This document shows, in pieces, positions 1-21,540 of a stretch of 64,000 nt of DNA (position 1 is its first letter; each line of letters starts with the position of its first letter). The translations under genes and the position numbers were made by a program. This DNA is from Hormiphora californensis (lineage: Eukaryota; Ctenophora; Tentaculata; Cydippida; Pleurobrachiidae). The notes beneath the pieces are model-generated. The model was not told the origin of the DNA, did no database searches, and was given only the letters and a program-made list of their open reading frames with translations. Where the stretch lies: contig CM035354.1 of NCBI GenBank assembly GCA_020137815.1, forward strand, positions 1,917,495-1,981,494, in the 5' to 3' direction.

Positions 1-287
1 TCTGAGGAACAGTGGCTATTGTTTTGTGCAATAACAAGCACTCTCATTTCGGTGGCTTACTTCCATTTTAATACTTGGTACTTCCATTGTCTAATGTCTA
101 TCTGTCTCTTTCTCTCTTCTTGGTACTAGAACTGCAGTAGAACTGTTACTTATTTGAATAGTCGCATGATAGTGCAGTAACTTGATTACTTGAAATGAGA
201 TAAATTAGAAAGTGATATGACACTGCCTGAATTTTACAATTGATATCACTTATCAGTTGTCATCTGTTTGGCTCATTGCTTCTCTTT

Positions 288-478
<191 letters not shown>

Positions 479-894
479 CCTTGACTGCTAGCAGTACATA
501 CCAGCTGCAGCACCCCAGGTGCAAAAGTAATGATGCCTGCGTAAGTCACCCAACCACCTAGCACGCTCTGTTACTCTATTTCATGTCAGGTATTCTCTTC
601 ATTTATGCAGCTGGTGAGATACCATGCAATGTTTTGCTCATGTGCAGAGTGTCCCACATTATTAGGCCTGGAAGACTAAGAGTACTTTTGTGATGAATTA
701 GACATTGAACTATTCATGCTGGCAAGACATCTCTCTCTCACTCTCTCTCTCACTCTCTCTCTCACTCTTTATATCTCTGTCTATATCGTTCCTTCGTTGC
801 TACTCCACCTCCCACATCCTCTCATGGTGGTTATGCGTTCAATCAGCCTGATCTGTGTATAATAATACCTGCTTCTCATGCTATTACCGAGGCG

Positions 895-1005
895 CAGGAA
901 CCGACCGAATCAGGAAATACTGGTCCCTGATTGGCTGATAACCAGTCACGTGACCTAAATATCGAGTTCTGATTGGTTGTTTACTTGTTTCGGTCAGGTT
1001 CCTGT
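895..1005. mobile_element. hAT-like MITE family A, copy 1
   Basis: About 110 bp with inverted ends CAGGAACCGACCGAA / TTCGGTC(A)GGTTCCTG. It is flanked by CCGAGGCG at 887-894 and again at 1006-1013, an 8-bp target duplication. The body carries two CCAAT-type boxes (ATTGGCTG, ATTGGTTG) and a CACGTG E-box. Related copies lie at 9027-9131, 12056-12148 and 58530-58639. Confidence 0.8.
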
Positions 1006-1407
1006 CCGAGGCGTTATTTCTTCTCAGATGTTTGTATTTCAAATGTAGTAAGGATAGTAAAGATGGGAGAGGGATTAATGAATAGAAAGAGAAAGATAGA
1101 GAGAAAGATAGCTGGTATAGAAACTAGAAAGTTATATATGTTGTATTCAACTCACCTATTATCCAGATCACATTTGACTGGTCGTTTAATAAAACTGTTT
1201 CTACGTCATACGTACTACTACAACAGAACGTTGGCTGTATTTTTTACAATGCGATGACTTTAGCAATTAGCTTGGACCTTGTCTTACTTCATTCATCATT
1301 TGTGTATAGATACGCCCTTTAGTTATACAGCTGTTTAGTTTAACCATTGCACCTTTAATTTAGTATTTGCCACCATATAACCCTCTAACACTCCCCATTT
1401 ACCTCAG

Positions 1408-12044
<10,637 letters not shown>

Positions 12045-12055
12045 ATTGAACAGTT

Positions 12056-12148
12056 ATCAGGAAATACTGGTCCCTGATTGGCTGATAACCAGTCACGTGA
12101 TCTAAATAATGAGTTCTGATTGGTTGTGTACTTGTTTCGGTCGGTTCC
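12056..12148. mobile_element. hAT-like MITE family A, copy 3 (5' truncated)
   Basis: Starts at ATCAGGAAATACTGG and runs to GGTCGGTTCC. It begins 12 nt after the kinase stop codon, so it probably lies in the 3' UTR and would be transcribed. Confidence 0.75.
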
Positions 12149-13733
12149 AACTTCCAGTTATATATCGAAAATATCTAAAGACTGATCTGACAAGGGCAAT
12201 TAGTCCGATTTTTACTGCATCCAATGATTTGGCTCATTTTGACAGTGCGAGAAGATATAATGTGAGCTGAGGGAGTATGATAATAGTGGTAGGGGAGAAG
12301 ATTTCTAAAAATAGAAACCGAGACATTGGGTAATATCTTGAAATGAGCGAGCTCTATAAAACCTGATTATATAATGGAGTCGGAGAGAGAGAGTGAAAGG
12401 AGTGAATCGATTAAAATCAGATCGAAAGTCAAAGAGGCAAAAGTAAGTTATGATTTTAATACAAACTAACAAATAGTATTTAGCTTGTATCTGACGCGTA
12501 TACTTATATAGCTTAGAGTTTATTAGCGCTACATAGATTGTTGAGTTGTAGATAAATGCTGCATAGAGGCTCCTGAAATGGTGCACAGTTTTTTAGAATG
12601 CCTTTTTGATTTATTTTTAGACTGTTTTGAGAGGAAATGGACCGAGGAAGACCTGCCCGGTCACATTGCATAGAATCATAGTTTTGATTACCAGAACTAG
12701 CCAACACCAGTTCAGCCGACCTTATCTTGACCTGTCAGAGCATTGGCCTGACCCTATTCTCATTTCTCTCTGGGACCTGTGGTCAGAGCATTCGTCTGAC
12801 AGATCTTGACAACTAAGGTCGCATCATATACAAAATAAAGATTGAGTATGGTGCAATTATAATTTGCTGTCAAAGACCTGTCAGAGCGTGTCTTGTTTCT
12901 CAAAGTCAAAACGTGAGGCAGTTCGTTGAGTAAGGGGTCTACCCCGCAGCTTGCTCAACAAAACACAACCAGATTGTGGCTCAACCGCTGTCCACATGGA
13001 GGCGCTCAGATCGGGTCGGCGCCGCCTGATATAATAGGACAACCGTTCGAGTTGTTGTGAGAAAACCATATGAGTTGTGAGACTGACTGACAGTGATCAT
13101 TACGGTGATACTGATAGTTCTTGCAGTTTTCAGCTAAAGAATTATATGGTTGATCGATACAAGTGTCAGTGATAAAATAAGGTTCGATACTAGTGATATT
13201 TAGAAGAGTTGATTATGTAATGTAATTGTATAGTTAGATGAGATCAGTTGATCGCACCGCGTGACTCCCAATGTACAGAAAACTGTGTAAATTGATGTTT
13301 TTGTAGAACCCCTTTTTTATGCTATCTTACAGTTCAAACAAAAATTCGAGTTTCAATTCTCATCTGGCAATTGGACCGGGGGAGGGGGGTATCAGATCAT
13401 GGTGACTCATCTGGCAATTGAACCGGGGGGAGGGGGGGGGGTTATCATGGTGACTCATCTGACCATTGGAGGTATGCCACCATCACCATTTGTCACCTGC
13501 ACAATGTGCGTTCTGAAAGTACGATTTCACGTAATGTGCAGATCAATCGTTCGCGTTCGGGCGATCTATTCGGGTCCCCGTAGTCCGCTGCTTTACGACG
13601 GTCTTGTATAGAGGACCACAATTCGAATAGTTTGCAAAAGGTCGTGGTTGCAGTTGGTTGCATTCGAATGGGCTCAATCACTGTTTTTATCTCATTGACA
13701 TGACTGATACACAATTAACTCCTTGGATTAATT
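12149..13733. other. Intergenic, no gene seen
   Basis: Contains one family B MITE (12732-12802) and G-rich runs at 13375-13440 with the repeated phrase ATGGTGACTCATCTG. No exon series or RNA gene is recognised. Confidence 0.6.
12732..12802. mobile_element. hAT-like MITE family B, reference copy (71 bp)
   Basis: 71 bp starting CTGTCAGAGCATTGGCCTGA and ending in CTGACAG. Exact 8-bp target duplication ATCTTGAC at 12724-12731 and 12803-12810. Inside, an 18-bp segment (TCAGAGCATTGGCCTGAC, slightly altered in this copy's right half) is present twice as a direct repeat near the two ends. Eight-bp duplications are the hAT hallmark. Confidence 0.9.
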
Positions 13734-14390
13734 TTGGTGACATTGACACCTAGTGCGTGCGAGATCGAGCTCGCACATAGGTGTCCGCTCCGCCCCCTAA
13801 AAAAGGGTCGTGTCTTTCAAGCCAAATTGCGTACGTGATCCACTGGACCGATTTGCATCCGGTTTGTCGCAAAAGACTACAAATTGGTCCTAGTTTACTG
13901 GAAAATACCCCGAGAAGTTTGTCTGTCAACAGGAAGTGGGTCAAAATGGACACTGAAGTCAAATCTATAATCTGGCTTCCGAGCCTTTTTGCACCACTCC
14001 CAGACGGTGTAGAATGAATCTGAGGGTATCAGAAGATAGGTTGAACTCTTGTGAGTACTGGAAAATACCCGGCATTAATAGCTGATGCTAATTGCATCAA
14101 CATATCTCCCAATATCTTCTAAACCGCATGGGCGTAGTGCAGAAACTCTCGGAAGCCAGATTATAGGTTTGACTTCAGTGTCAATTTTGACCCACTTCCT
14201 GTTGATAGACAAACTTCTCGGGTATTTTCCAGTATATTAGGATCATTTGTAGTCTTTTGCGACAAACCGGATGCAAATCGGTCCAGTGGATCGCGTGCAA
14301 CATCCCTTGAAAGATACGACCCTTTTTGAGGCGGAGCAGACACCTGTGTGTGAGCTCAATCTTGGTCGCGCACGGTGTCTATGTCACCAA
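13734..14390. mobile_element. Mutator-like foldback element (657 bp)
   Basis: Long inverted arms (about 13734-13985 and 14154-14390) with ends TTGGTGACATTGACACC / GGTGTCTATGTCACCAA. The 9-bp GGATTAATT is repeated exactly at 13725-13733 and 14391-14399. Nine-bp duplications and long inverted repeats are typical of Mutator-like (MULE) elements. No transposase is present, so it is non-autonomous. Confidence 0.85.
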
Positions 14391-14468
14391 GGATTAATTG
14401 ACAGTCACTGTGTATCGGTCAATAATTTGATCAAAACCAAGTAGCCAGAATCTCTCGAAACTCTTTTA

Positions 14469-14708
14469 GTAGGAGCGCTTAGAGCATACACGTGCAAAAG
14501 TCGTGCGCCACCCGAAATTTAGGCTACTGTTGCACTCCTTTGCTTTGCATCAAATCACAAAATGACCTTCATGTTTTTTGTAGATCTCGACGAGATCTTT
14601 CGAAAACTTGAAGGTCATTTTTTGATTGGAGTTGAAATGAAGGAGCTATGACAATGCGCAAAAAGGGTGGCGCGCGACTTTTGGCGGGACTGATCTAAGC
14701 GCTCCTAC
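14469..14708. mobile_element. TA-flanked MITE (240 bp)
   Basis: Inverted ends GTAGGAGCGCTTAGA / TCTAAGCGCTCCTAC flanked by TA on each side, as expected for Tc1/mariner-type non-autonomous elements. An internal hairpin (AAATGACCTTCA ... TGAAGGTCATTTT) lies at about 14560-14622. Confidence 0.75.
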
Positions 14709-14910
14709 TATTTGAATCTAGGTAGTGGTAGTGGGCTCAGCCCCGGCCGTTCCCTGTCTGGCGCTACCGACCCCATCTGAGCTTGAGCGCACTTGGGAAT
14801 CAAATGGGGTATGGCGCCGCCATACAGGCCGTTCATAGTTCCAGCCCCGGTGCAAATTGTTATTAGGCTTTTTCCGTTTCCCGCCAAAATCCGCCGAACC
14901 CGACAAATGT

Positions 14911-14996
14911 TTGGTGACATAGACACCTGGCGCGACCAAGATTGAGCTCACACACAGTGTGTGCGGGGGTCGCACCAGGTGTCTATATGTCACCAA
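14911..14996. mobile_element. Mutator-like mini-MITE (86 bp)
   Basis: Same ends as the 657-bp element at 13734 (TTGGTGACATAGACACC ... GGTGTCTATATGTCACCAA) with only a short core. The 9-bp GACAAATGT is exactly repeated at 14902-14910 and 14997-15005. Confidence 0.9.
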
Positions 14997-15005
14997 GACA
15001 AATGT

Positions 15006-15935
15006 GCCCGTAGCAAATTGATATTGTCTAAGTTGAATATATTATAAAAGAAATAAACATTTTACAATAATATAAATAATAATTATATTAATAATAATCT
15101 TTAATATCCCTACTAAACTTCCATCAAACGAACTATCTCATTTAAACCTCATTTTTACCTAGTTAAAAACTCGGTAAAATTTACCTAGGTAAAAAAGGTA
15201 GCTTTTTTACCTAGGTACTGATGGAAAATTCGTTCAATAATAGCCCTAATTGCAGCTCGCTTACTGCTTAGGGGTTTCAAAAATTCCCATAATCATGTCA
15301 GATCACACTGTAGATACACTGTCAGACATTGTTGCGCTAACCCTTTCTCGTACGTTTTATATACCTTACTCTCGGTTTTTAAGAAACGCTTTAGTAAGAA
15401 ACTTTTTTATAAGAAACTTTTAAAATGTAAATCACACAATTCAGAGACACCACAACAAAATAGAACACCCCTAACTTGTTTAGTTTCTTGATAAAGGAGA
15501 AATTCTTTTTGTTTTTGGATTGCTTACACCTGTAGTTTCCTAGAAAAAAAGTTTCTTATTTAAAAGTTTCTTGAAATATGCGAGCTTAATTAACGAGAGT
15601 AAGGTAATATACTATTACTAATATTAATACATAGTAGGCATGAGACATATTATCGGGGTCCCACTCCCACTGTATTTAAATAGACTAGCTGTAATATAAT
15701 AAGAATCCCTAAAAAAGTCCAGTTTGACAATTGACTTGTCCAGACTGTCTCGTGTGGCCTATAAGTATAACAGTGCTGCTCTGGGGACGAAGTGTCACAA
15801 GACTGAATATAATAATATTTTAGGGATGTCTAAAAAATATTCAGATAATTTGAGGATGTCTAAAATTGAAAAATATTTAATTGCCACAAACTGTCAGAGC
15901 ATTGGCCTGACAGGCCACAAACGTTGTCTAGACCT
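15006..15935. other. Intergenic, AT-rich, with small foldbacks
   Basis: Holds a hairpin around TTTTTACCTAG (15150-15220) and an element bounded by TTACTCTCG / CGAGAGTAA (about 15366-15606). The collapsed family B MITE is at 15891-15913. No gene seen. An apparent reading frame that starts at 15724 runs straight into the LTR and is not credible as a gene. Confidence 0.6.
15891..15913. mobile_element. Collapsed family B MITE (23 bp)
   Basis: Only CTGTCAGAGCATTGGCCTGA plus CAG remains, yet it is flanked by exact 8-bp repeats GCCACAAA (15883-15890 and 15914-15921). It therefore marks a full insertion that later lost its middle, most simply by recombination between the element's internal direct repeats. 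Confidence 0.85.
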
Positions 15936-16730
15936 TGTTGTAGTGTGGTTTATACAGTGTGAGAGTGAAGCGATATTTGGCAGTATACAGAGAAAGGGTT
16001 ATATTGAGTGTGAAGATATTTGGCAGTATATGAGAGAGGGTTGCATGTATGTGTGGCATGTGCATGTTGTTAAGGGTGCAAAGCACTCTCCTAGAGGATC
16101 AAGACAGAGGATCATGTTACCCTATGAAGAGGATCTCAACAGAGGATCACAAACCAGTAGTAGTAGTAATGAATATAGAAGCAACTCAATCCCCACGTCA
16201 AGAAGACGCATGCTCGCAGCAGGAGTCTTGTCACCTCGAAGTCAGATCTACAATCCAAGATGCAGCGCCGGAGCAGTCACGTCATCATCAGTCTCCACGT
16301 CAAGATATAATTGTTTAGAAGATGCGCTAGTTGCAGACACAACACCGAGGACTTGTTTGGACATCAAAGAAGATGTTATGACTGCAGACCAAGCTACGAG
16401 GAGGTATAAAGGAGGAAGAGGAAGGATTGAGGGGGAGATAAAACAGCGCACTTTGCCAAGACACTACTACCTACTACCGATTGTAGTTTATCTATTTACA
16501 GCTTTTATTTCTTGTGTTTCTCCAGTCTTCATTCAGTCCAGATCCTTGCCCAACAAGGATCGAGATACAGTTCTGCTATTAGCGAGAGTTCCTGATATTA
16601 CAGACGGTTACAGTACGGTTCGGTTACGCAGTTAGGTTACACGGTACGGTTACACGGTACGGTTACACAGTACGGTTGCACGTGTGATTCACAGGGGCAT
16701 TCATTCAGACACAGTATATTCACTTTAACA
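15936..16730 (+). repeat. 5' LTR
   Basis: 795 bp, starts TGTTGTAGTG, ends TTTAACA. A TATAAA box lies at 16405-16410. A short tandem repeat of GGTTACACGGTAC sits near the 3' end (16630-16675). Confidence 0.92.
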
Positions 16731-16754
16731 AGTGGAGCCTGATAGAAAAGAACC

Positions 16755-17597
16755 ATGGAAGCACTACAGAAGGAACTATCCAAGTCACAAAAGCAGATTG
16801 AACAGTTGAAGTTACAAAATACAGAACTTACCAAACAGATGACAACCCTGATGGAAAAGACCAAGTTACAAGTGAGTGAAGATGAAGGTGAAGAAGAGAT
16901 CCAGACAAACAAGTTTTCATATATAACAAAACCTCCAAAGATGAATAAAGGTGACAGTTTCATCAATTATTGTGACAGATTTAAGTCATACTGTAAAATG
17001 ACAGGTGTAAGGAGGAATTTAGATCTTTTGTTTTTACAGAACGTCGATAGCAACACATATACAGCGTTGAAGTTATCAGCACAAAATCTAACAGAACTAC
17101 AGAAAAGGGACGCAGACGAAATTTGCAAGCAGTTCACAGATACCATGTTTAGTGAGGAGAGCATCTCTTTGAAGTGCGAACTCCTTAATCTCAGACAGAA
17201 GGCCACTGAAACAGTAACAGAGTTTTGTAACAGAATTGAAGAGTTAGCAGGTATAGCATATGATTCTCCAGATGCAGCACAAGAAGCATGTTTGTTAGCT
17301 CTTCTCACTGGTATCTCAGACAGCAGGAACAGGCGAAAGCTAAACGAAGATTTAACGATAACAGATTACTTCCAAGCAGTACGATTTGCCAAGCGATTGG
17401 AACAAGTTGCCAACATGCTTGAAGGGGAACCCAGCAGAGTAATGAAGGTCAGGGAAGAAACAGCAATCACATATTCAGATATAGAAACAGAAACGGATAG
17501 TTCAGAATATGCAGATACAGATACGGACACAGATACGGACACAGATACAGACTACAGTTATAGCCAATACAGATATTACAGAGAGTATATTAAATAG
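16755..17597 (+). CDS. Gag-like protein of the LTR retrotransposon
   Basis: An intact 280-residue ORF beginning 25 nt after the 5' LTR. Residues 1-40 form a Lys/Glu/Leu/Gln heptad coiled coil, followed by an acidic linker. Residues about 55-225 resemble the helical retrotransposon gag capsid domain of Ty3/gypsy-type elements (F-x2-Y-x2-RFKSYCKMTG, then LNLRQKATETVTEFCNRIEELA). The C-terminus carries Asp-Thr repeats from a GATACA/GGACAC microsatellite. No CCHC zinc knuckle is visible. Its expected role is to form the particle that packages the element RNA. Family assignment rests on pattern, not on a search. Confidence 0.75.
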   Translation: MEALQKELSKSQKQIEQLKLQNTELTKQMTTLMEKTKLQVSEDEGEEEIQTNKFSYITKPPKMNKGDSFINYCDRFKSYCKMTGVRRNLDLLFLQNVDSNTYTALKLSAQNLTELQKRDADEICKQFTDTMFSEESISLKCELLNLRQKATETVTEFCNRIEELAGIAYDSPDAAQEACLLALLTGISDSRNRRKLNEDLTITDYFQAVRFAKRLEQVANMLEGEPSRVMKVREETAITYSDIETETDSSEYADTDTDTDTDTDTDYSYSQYRYYREYIK

Positions 17598-18877
17598 AAG
17601 CAATCCCAGAGAACCAGATCAAAGAGATAGCGTCTCAAGATCTAGCAGTACCAGACATTAGAAAGAGAGAGAGAGAGTGTGTTCAGAATGTTGGAGTTTA
17701 CAGAGGGTTGTGTCAGAAATACAGGAGACATATAATATACCCTAGACATTCAGATCTCACATCTTTTTAAAAAATATCAGACAAGGAATTGCAGAGACTA
17801 CTAAGTTTTAAAACAAGGGATCAGAAATCTCATAATTAGCAGTGATCCAGGGACACTATCCAGTATAAAGAACAAACGAGAATGTGAAGGTGACACATTT
17901 TCAGATGATTTCCCACAGCTGGAAAACTCCCCAGGAAGGCCCTGAGGACACCCAGTGTGGAGAAAGATGACGGAGGGAGCCACCGATATGGCTCAGTATC
18001 ACAGCCCTGGGAGGAATTTATTTTGCCCAGTTTTTCCTGTGAAGGCGGTACTGTCCCTGAATTAGTGGACAGAGGATAACCGCAACAGCAAAGCCACCGG
18101 TGCCGCAACTACGCCGAGTAACCGTGGTGGTGAAGCTTTTACAGTTAACTTCTTCTTGAAGTTGTAGGAATGTTTACGTACGTGTCAATTGACGGAGACA
18201 GTGGTGGAAGCTGTCTCGGAACCAGATATTTTGCTGTTGTGCACAGTGTTATAGCCCTGCGGATCGTTCAGTGGAAGACTGTTTACGGCCGTGGTTTAAA
18301 GGGTTCTTGTTCTATTGCAGGGAAAATGTTGCTAAACAGTTGTTTCACAGTTCAAGACAGGTAGCGTGGCCAAGCTATCCTTTGTCAAGTTGGATTGGTT
18401 TAGAAACCCAAAAACTAGCATCCCAGTACTGCAAGTAAAGAAGGTGCACGGATTACAGCATGGAAGTATTGAGCCATTCTAAATGGCTGAGACTCGGTTA
18501 AAGAGTCTGTCTCTGATAGTGATTTCAGAGAGGGAATCGACCTGATTAAAAGGTGATCCCGGATTAAAATTCTATATTTCAGTAGTAGAAACAGCTCATG
18601 ATATAAAGCAGTTTTGTCACTTTCACCATTCTCAGTAAAACGGTGACAGCCTATTGAGCAGGTTTACTCACATTCCCAGTCAATACAGTTATAGTGAGCA
18701 GGTTTACTCACATTCCCAGTCAATACAGTTATAGTGAGCAGGTTTACTCACATTCCCAGTCAATACAGTTATAGCTAGTGAGCAGGTTTACTCACATACA
18801 GTCAACAGTCCAGCCTTGCATTTTCATTTATCTGAATACAGATTTAATGAAAAAGCAAAAATTAAATAAGGAGGATA
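17598..18877 (+). other. Non-coding interior of the LTR element
   Basis: No long frame and no pol motif. It contains a tandem repeat at about 18654-18795 with a unit near 40 bp around GAGCAGGTTTACTCACATTC, in three full copies and one partial, possibly a packaging or enhancer region. Confidence 0.7.
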
Positions 18878-19672
18878 TGTTGTAGTGTGGTTTATACAGT
18901 GTGAGAGTGAAGCGATATTTGGCAGTATACAGAGAAAGGGTTATATTGAGTGTGAAGATATTTGGCAGTATATGAGAGAGGGTTGCATGTATGTGTGGCA
19001 TGTGCATGTTGTTAAGGGTGCAAAGCACTCTCCTAGAGGATCAAGACAGAGGATCATGTTACCCTATGAAGAGGATCTCAACAGAGGATCACAAACCAGT
19101 AGTAGTAGTAATGAATATAGAAGCAACTCAATCCCCACGTCAAGAAGACGCATGCTCGCAGCAGGAGTCTTGTCACCTCGAAGTCAGATCTACAATCCAA
19201 GATGCAGCGCCGGAGCAGTCACGTCATCATCAGTCTCCACGTCAAGATATAATTGTTTAGAAGATGCGCTAGTTGCAGACACAACACCGAGGACTTGTTT
19301 GGACATCAAAGAAGATGTTATGACTGCAGACCAAGCTACGAGGAGGTATAAAGGAGGAAGAGGAAGGATTGAGGGGGAGATAAAACAGCGCACTTTGCCA
19401 AGACACTACTACCTACTACCGATTGTAGTTTATCTATTTACAGCTTTTATTTCTTGTGTTTCTCCAGTCTTCATTCAGTCCAGATCCTTGCCCAACAAGG
19501 ATCGAGATACAGTTCTGCTATTAGCGAGAGTTCCTGATATTACAGACGGTTACAGTACGGTTCGGTTACGCAGTTAGGTTACACGGTACGGTTACACGGT
19601 ACGGTTACACAGTACGGTTGCACGTGTGATTCACAGGGGCATTCATTCAGACACAGTATATTCACTTTAACA
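18878..19672 (+). repeat. 3' LTR
   Basis: Same length and sequence as the 5' LTR where compared. It is followed by ACCT, the target duplication. Confidence 0.92.
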
Positions 19673-19711
19673 ACCTCGTTCCACTTCCCCCGACCCATCT
19701 TTTTTCAAGAC

Positions 19712-19780
19712 CTGTCAGAGCATATGGCCTGACCCTATTCTCATTTATCGCGAACAGTGGTCAGAGCATTAGCCTGACAG
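19712..19780. mobile_element. hAT-like MITE family B copy
   Basis: Ends CTGTCAG / CTGACAG with exact 8-bp duplication TTCAAGAC at 19704-19711 and 19781-19788. Confidence 0.9.
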
Positions 19781-19875
19781 TTCAAGACGGGCTTGAGAAG
19801 GGCTTGAAACAAGCTTGAGACGGGCTACAGACAATTGCGTTTTAAAAAGTTAAACTCGTCGAGTTTAGACTTTAG

Positions 19876-19937
19876 CTGTCAGGCCAATGCTCCGACCACA
19901 GAGAAATAAGAATGGGATCAGGCCAATGCTCTGACAG
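19876..19937. mobile_element. hAT-like MITE family B copy, opposite orientation
   Basis: CTGTCAGGCCAATGCTC to CTGACAG. Flanks GACTTTAG / GACTTTAT match at 7 of 8 positions. It lies only about 95 bp from the preceding copy. Confidence 0.82.
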
Positions 19938-20319
19938 GACTTTATAGAGGGACCGTCTGAAACGGTTTTGACCCGTATAGACGGAGTTGGACTAGATCAT
20001 ACAGAACTTCTAAAATCAGACGAAACTTCTGAAACCAAACATGTCTCAAGCACTTTGACTCCGTCTCGGCAAAAACCCGTCTAGATGACGTTGGAACGTC
20101 GTCCAGACAAAGTTTCTATTGGCGACACATATAAACGTGCTTGTTTCTTTCTGACCCTGTCTTAAACCCGTCTTCGAAAAGACCCTCTAGACGAGGTCTA
20201 AACGACGGTGGAACGACGTCTAGACAACGTATGCGGCAAATGAATATTTGCCGTGTAAAATATGATCAAAGTTGAATTTCAAAGTTGAATGAAAATATTG
20301 AAAATGCAGTCCAGGAAAA

Positions 20320-21540
20320 ATATAACCATTGCATTCCACCATTGTTGTTGTTGTTGTTGTATGCGCCTCCGCTTCCAATCCTCTACTTGTGATTTTATCC
20401 CGTCCGGCAGCCAGTTCCTCACGCCCGAGAAGGACGGAGCTCAGGTTCCAGAGTTTCCTCTTTCCCCCGGGAGAGTTTTCTTCCTCCGTCTTGTGTCCAT
20501 GGTTTTGGAGATAAGGGTGGAATCGTCTCCCATAACTGCCTTGACAGGTCCCATGAAAAGGACCGCACCAGCACTGTTTTCACATTGTGCCAGTCTCGGA
20601 TATCTCCAGCGATCCTTGGTGAGTGGCATCTCAGCATTGATCGCTTTAGATGTGGCCTTGGCTAGGACAATTCGGACGCTCCATTGACTATGGCACCTTT
20701 GTAGATTTTGCGCTGCCAACCTCTGATTTGTAATCAGTACTCCATGCGGGTTCATGGAACATCACTTTTTGTTCGTGATGCAGATGCAGCGTCCGGCCGT
20801 TCATGGGGTAGTTAGGGCAGGTTCCTTCCCAATTAACGGAACTCTGGCGTGTGAAATGTTTAGTGGGTTAGGTATCTATGTGTGTCACTCATAGAAATTT
20901 GTTTTGTAGCATGGGATAGTGGTTTGTTCTGTTTGTTGATCAGGTTTTTGTGGAGGCTTGTTTGTTGGTAGAGAGGGATGATGTTGGTTTGTTACCTTCA
21001 TCGTTTGGGGGGTAATCGCCATTTGGGAATCTCCTACGCTTCTCATGGACTTTTGAAGAAGCGTAGGTAGTAGCGAGGCTACTGGTTAGTGTAGTTTCTC
21101 CCTGTTGGGCTACGGAAACACCCCTTGAGTTTATCTCGACCTCGGCGTGGGAATTTTGCCGAGAGTCGGTGGTAGCTAACCAGTTATGACCTAGCTTGTT
21201 AGACCTTTTATACCTGTCCAGAGGCTAGGTGGACAGAAGGTAGAGGAAGGCCAGTTGAGATTAGACCTCCTCCAGCCTGGACTTTTGCTGGAGGACGGGT
21301 TTTGGCCGGTATTTAGCCATCTACTTTGGCCCAGTGCACAAGGCTGGGGAGATGGTGTAATACCGGCCGGGGGTATCTCTATTCAGAGAGAGATGAGTCA
21401 TGAGCGGATTAGAGAAAGGAAGAGAGAAAAACACACCACCCAAGGAGGGCAGCTCTGTTTCCTTGGAGTGGTATGTGAGATGCTCCAGGCAGTTCAAGAG
21501 CTTCATGGTTTACCCCGGGGTATGCCGGGTCACCCCTGAA
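20320..21540 (-). mobile_element. Possible 3' fragment of a non-LTR retroelement or SINE
   Basis: A GC-richer island than its surroundings. Read on the minus strand it ends in a (CAA)n tail (about 20343-20358), a common 3' signature of non-LTR retroposons. Partial frames are open but short, and I recognise no reverse transcriptase motif. The part at 21200-21380 has small hairpins. The call is weak; it could be a decayed element of another class. Confidence 0.3.

Larger units (their letters stand above)
15936..19672 (+). mobile_element. Gag-only LTR retrotransposon (non-autonomous, young)
   Basis: Two 795-bp LTRs (15936-16730 and 18878-19672), each TG...CA, appear identical over long compared stretches. 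The insertion is flanked by ACCT (15932-15935, 19673-19676). The 2.15-kb interior has a primer-binding candidate just after the 5' LTR (TGGAGCCTGATAG), one gag-like ORF and a purine tract (AAGGAGGA) just before the 3' LTR. No protease, reverse transcriptase, RNase H or integrase frame is present. The layout matches what is known as a TR-GAG element, which relies on pol from another element. Near-identical LTRs indicate recent insertion. Confidence 0.9.

Noticed and set aside
15724-16635. A 303-residue reading frame
   Set aside because: It runs from flanking DNA into the 5' LTR, and its tail recurs in the 3' LTR at 18885-19577; it is LTR sequence, not a gene.
20289-20755. Open frames of 60-130 residues on both strands
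   Set aside because: No recognisable domain; the region ends in a (CAA)n tail and looks like retroposon debris.
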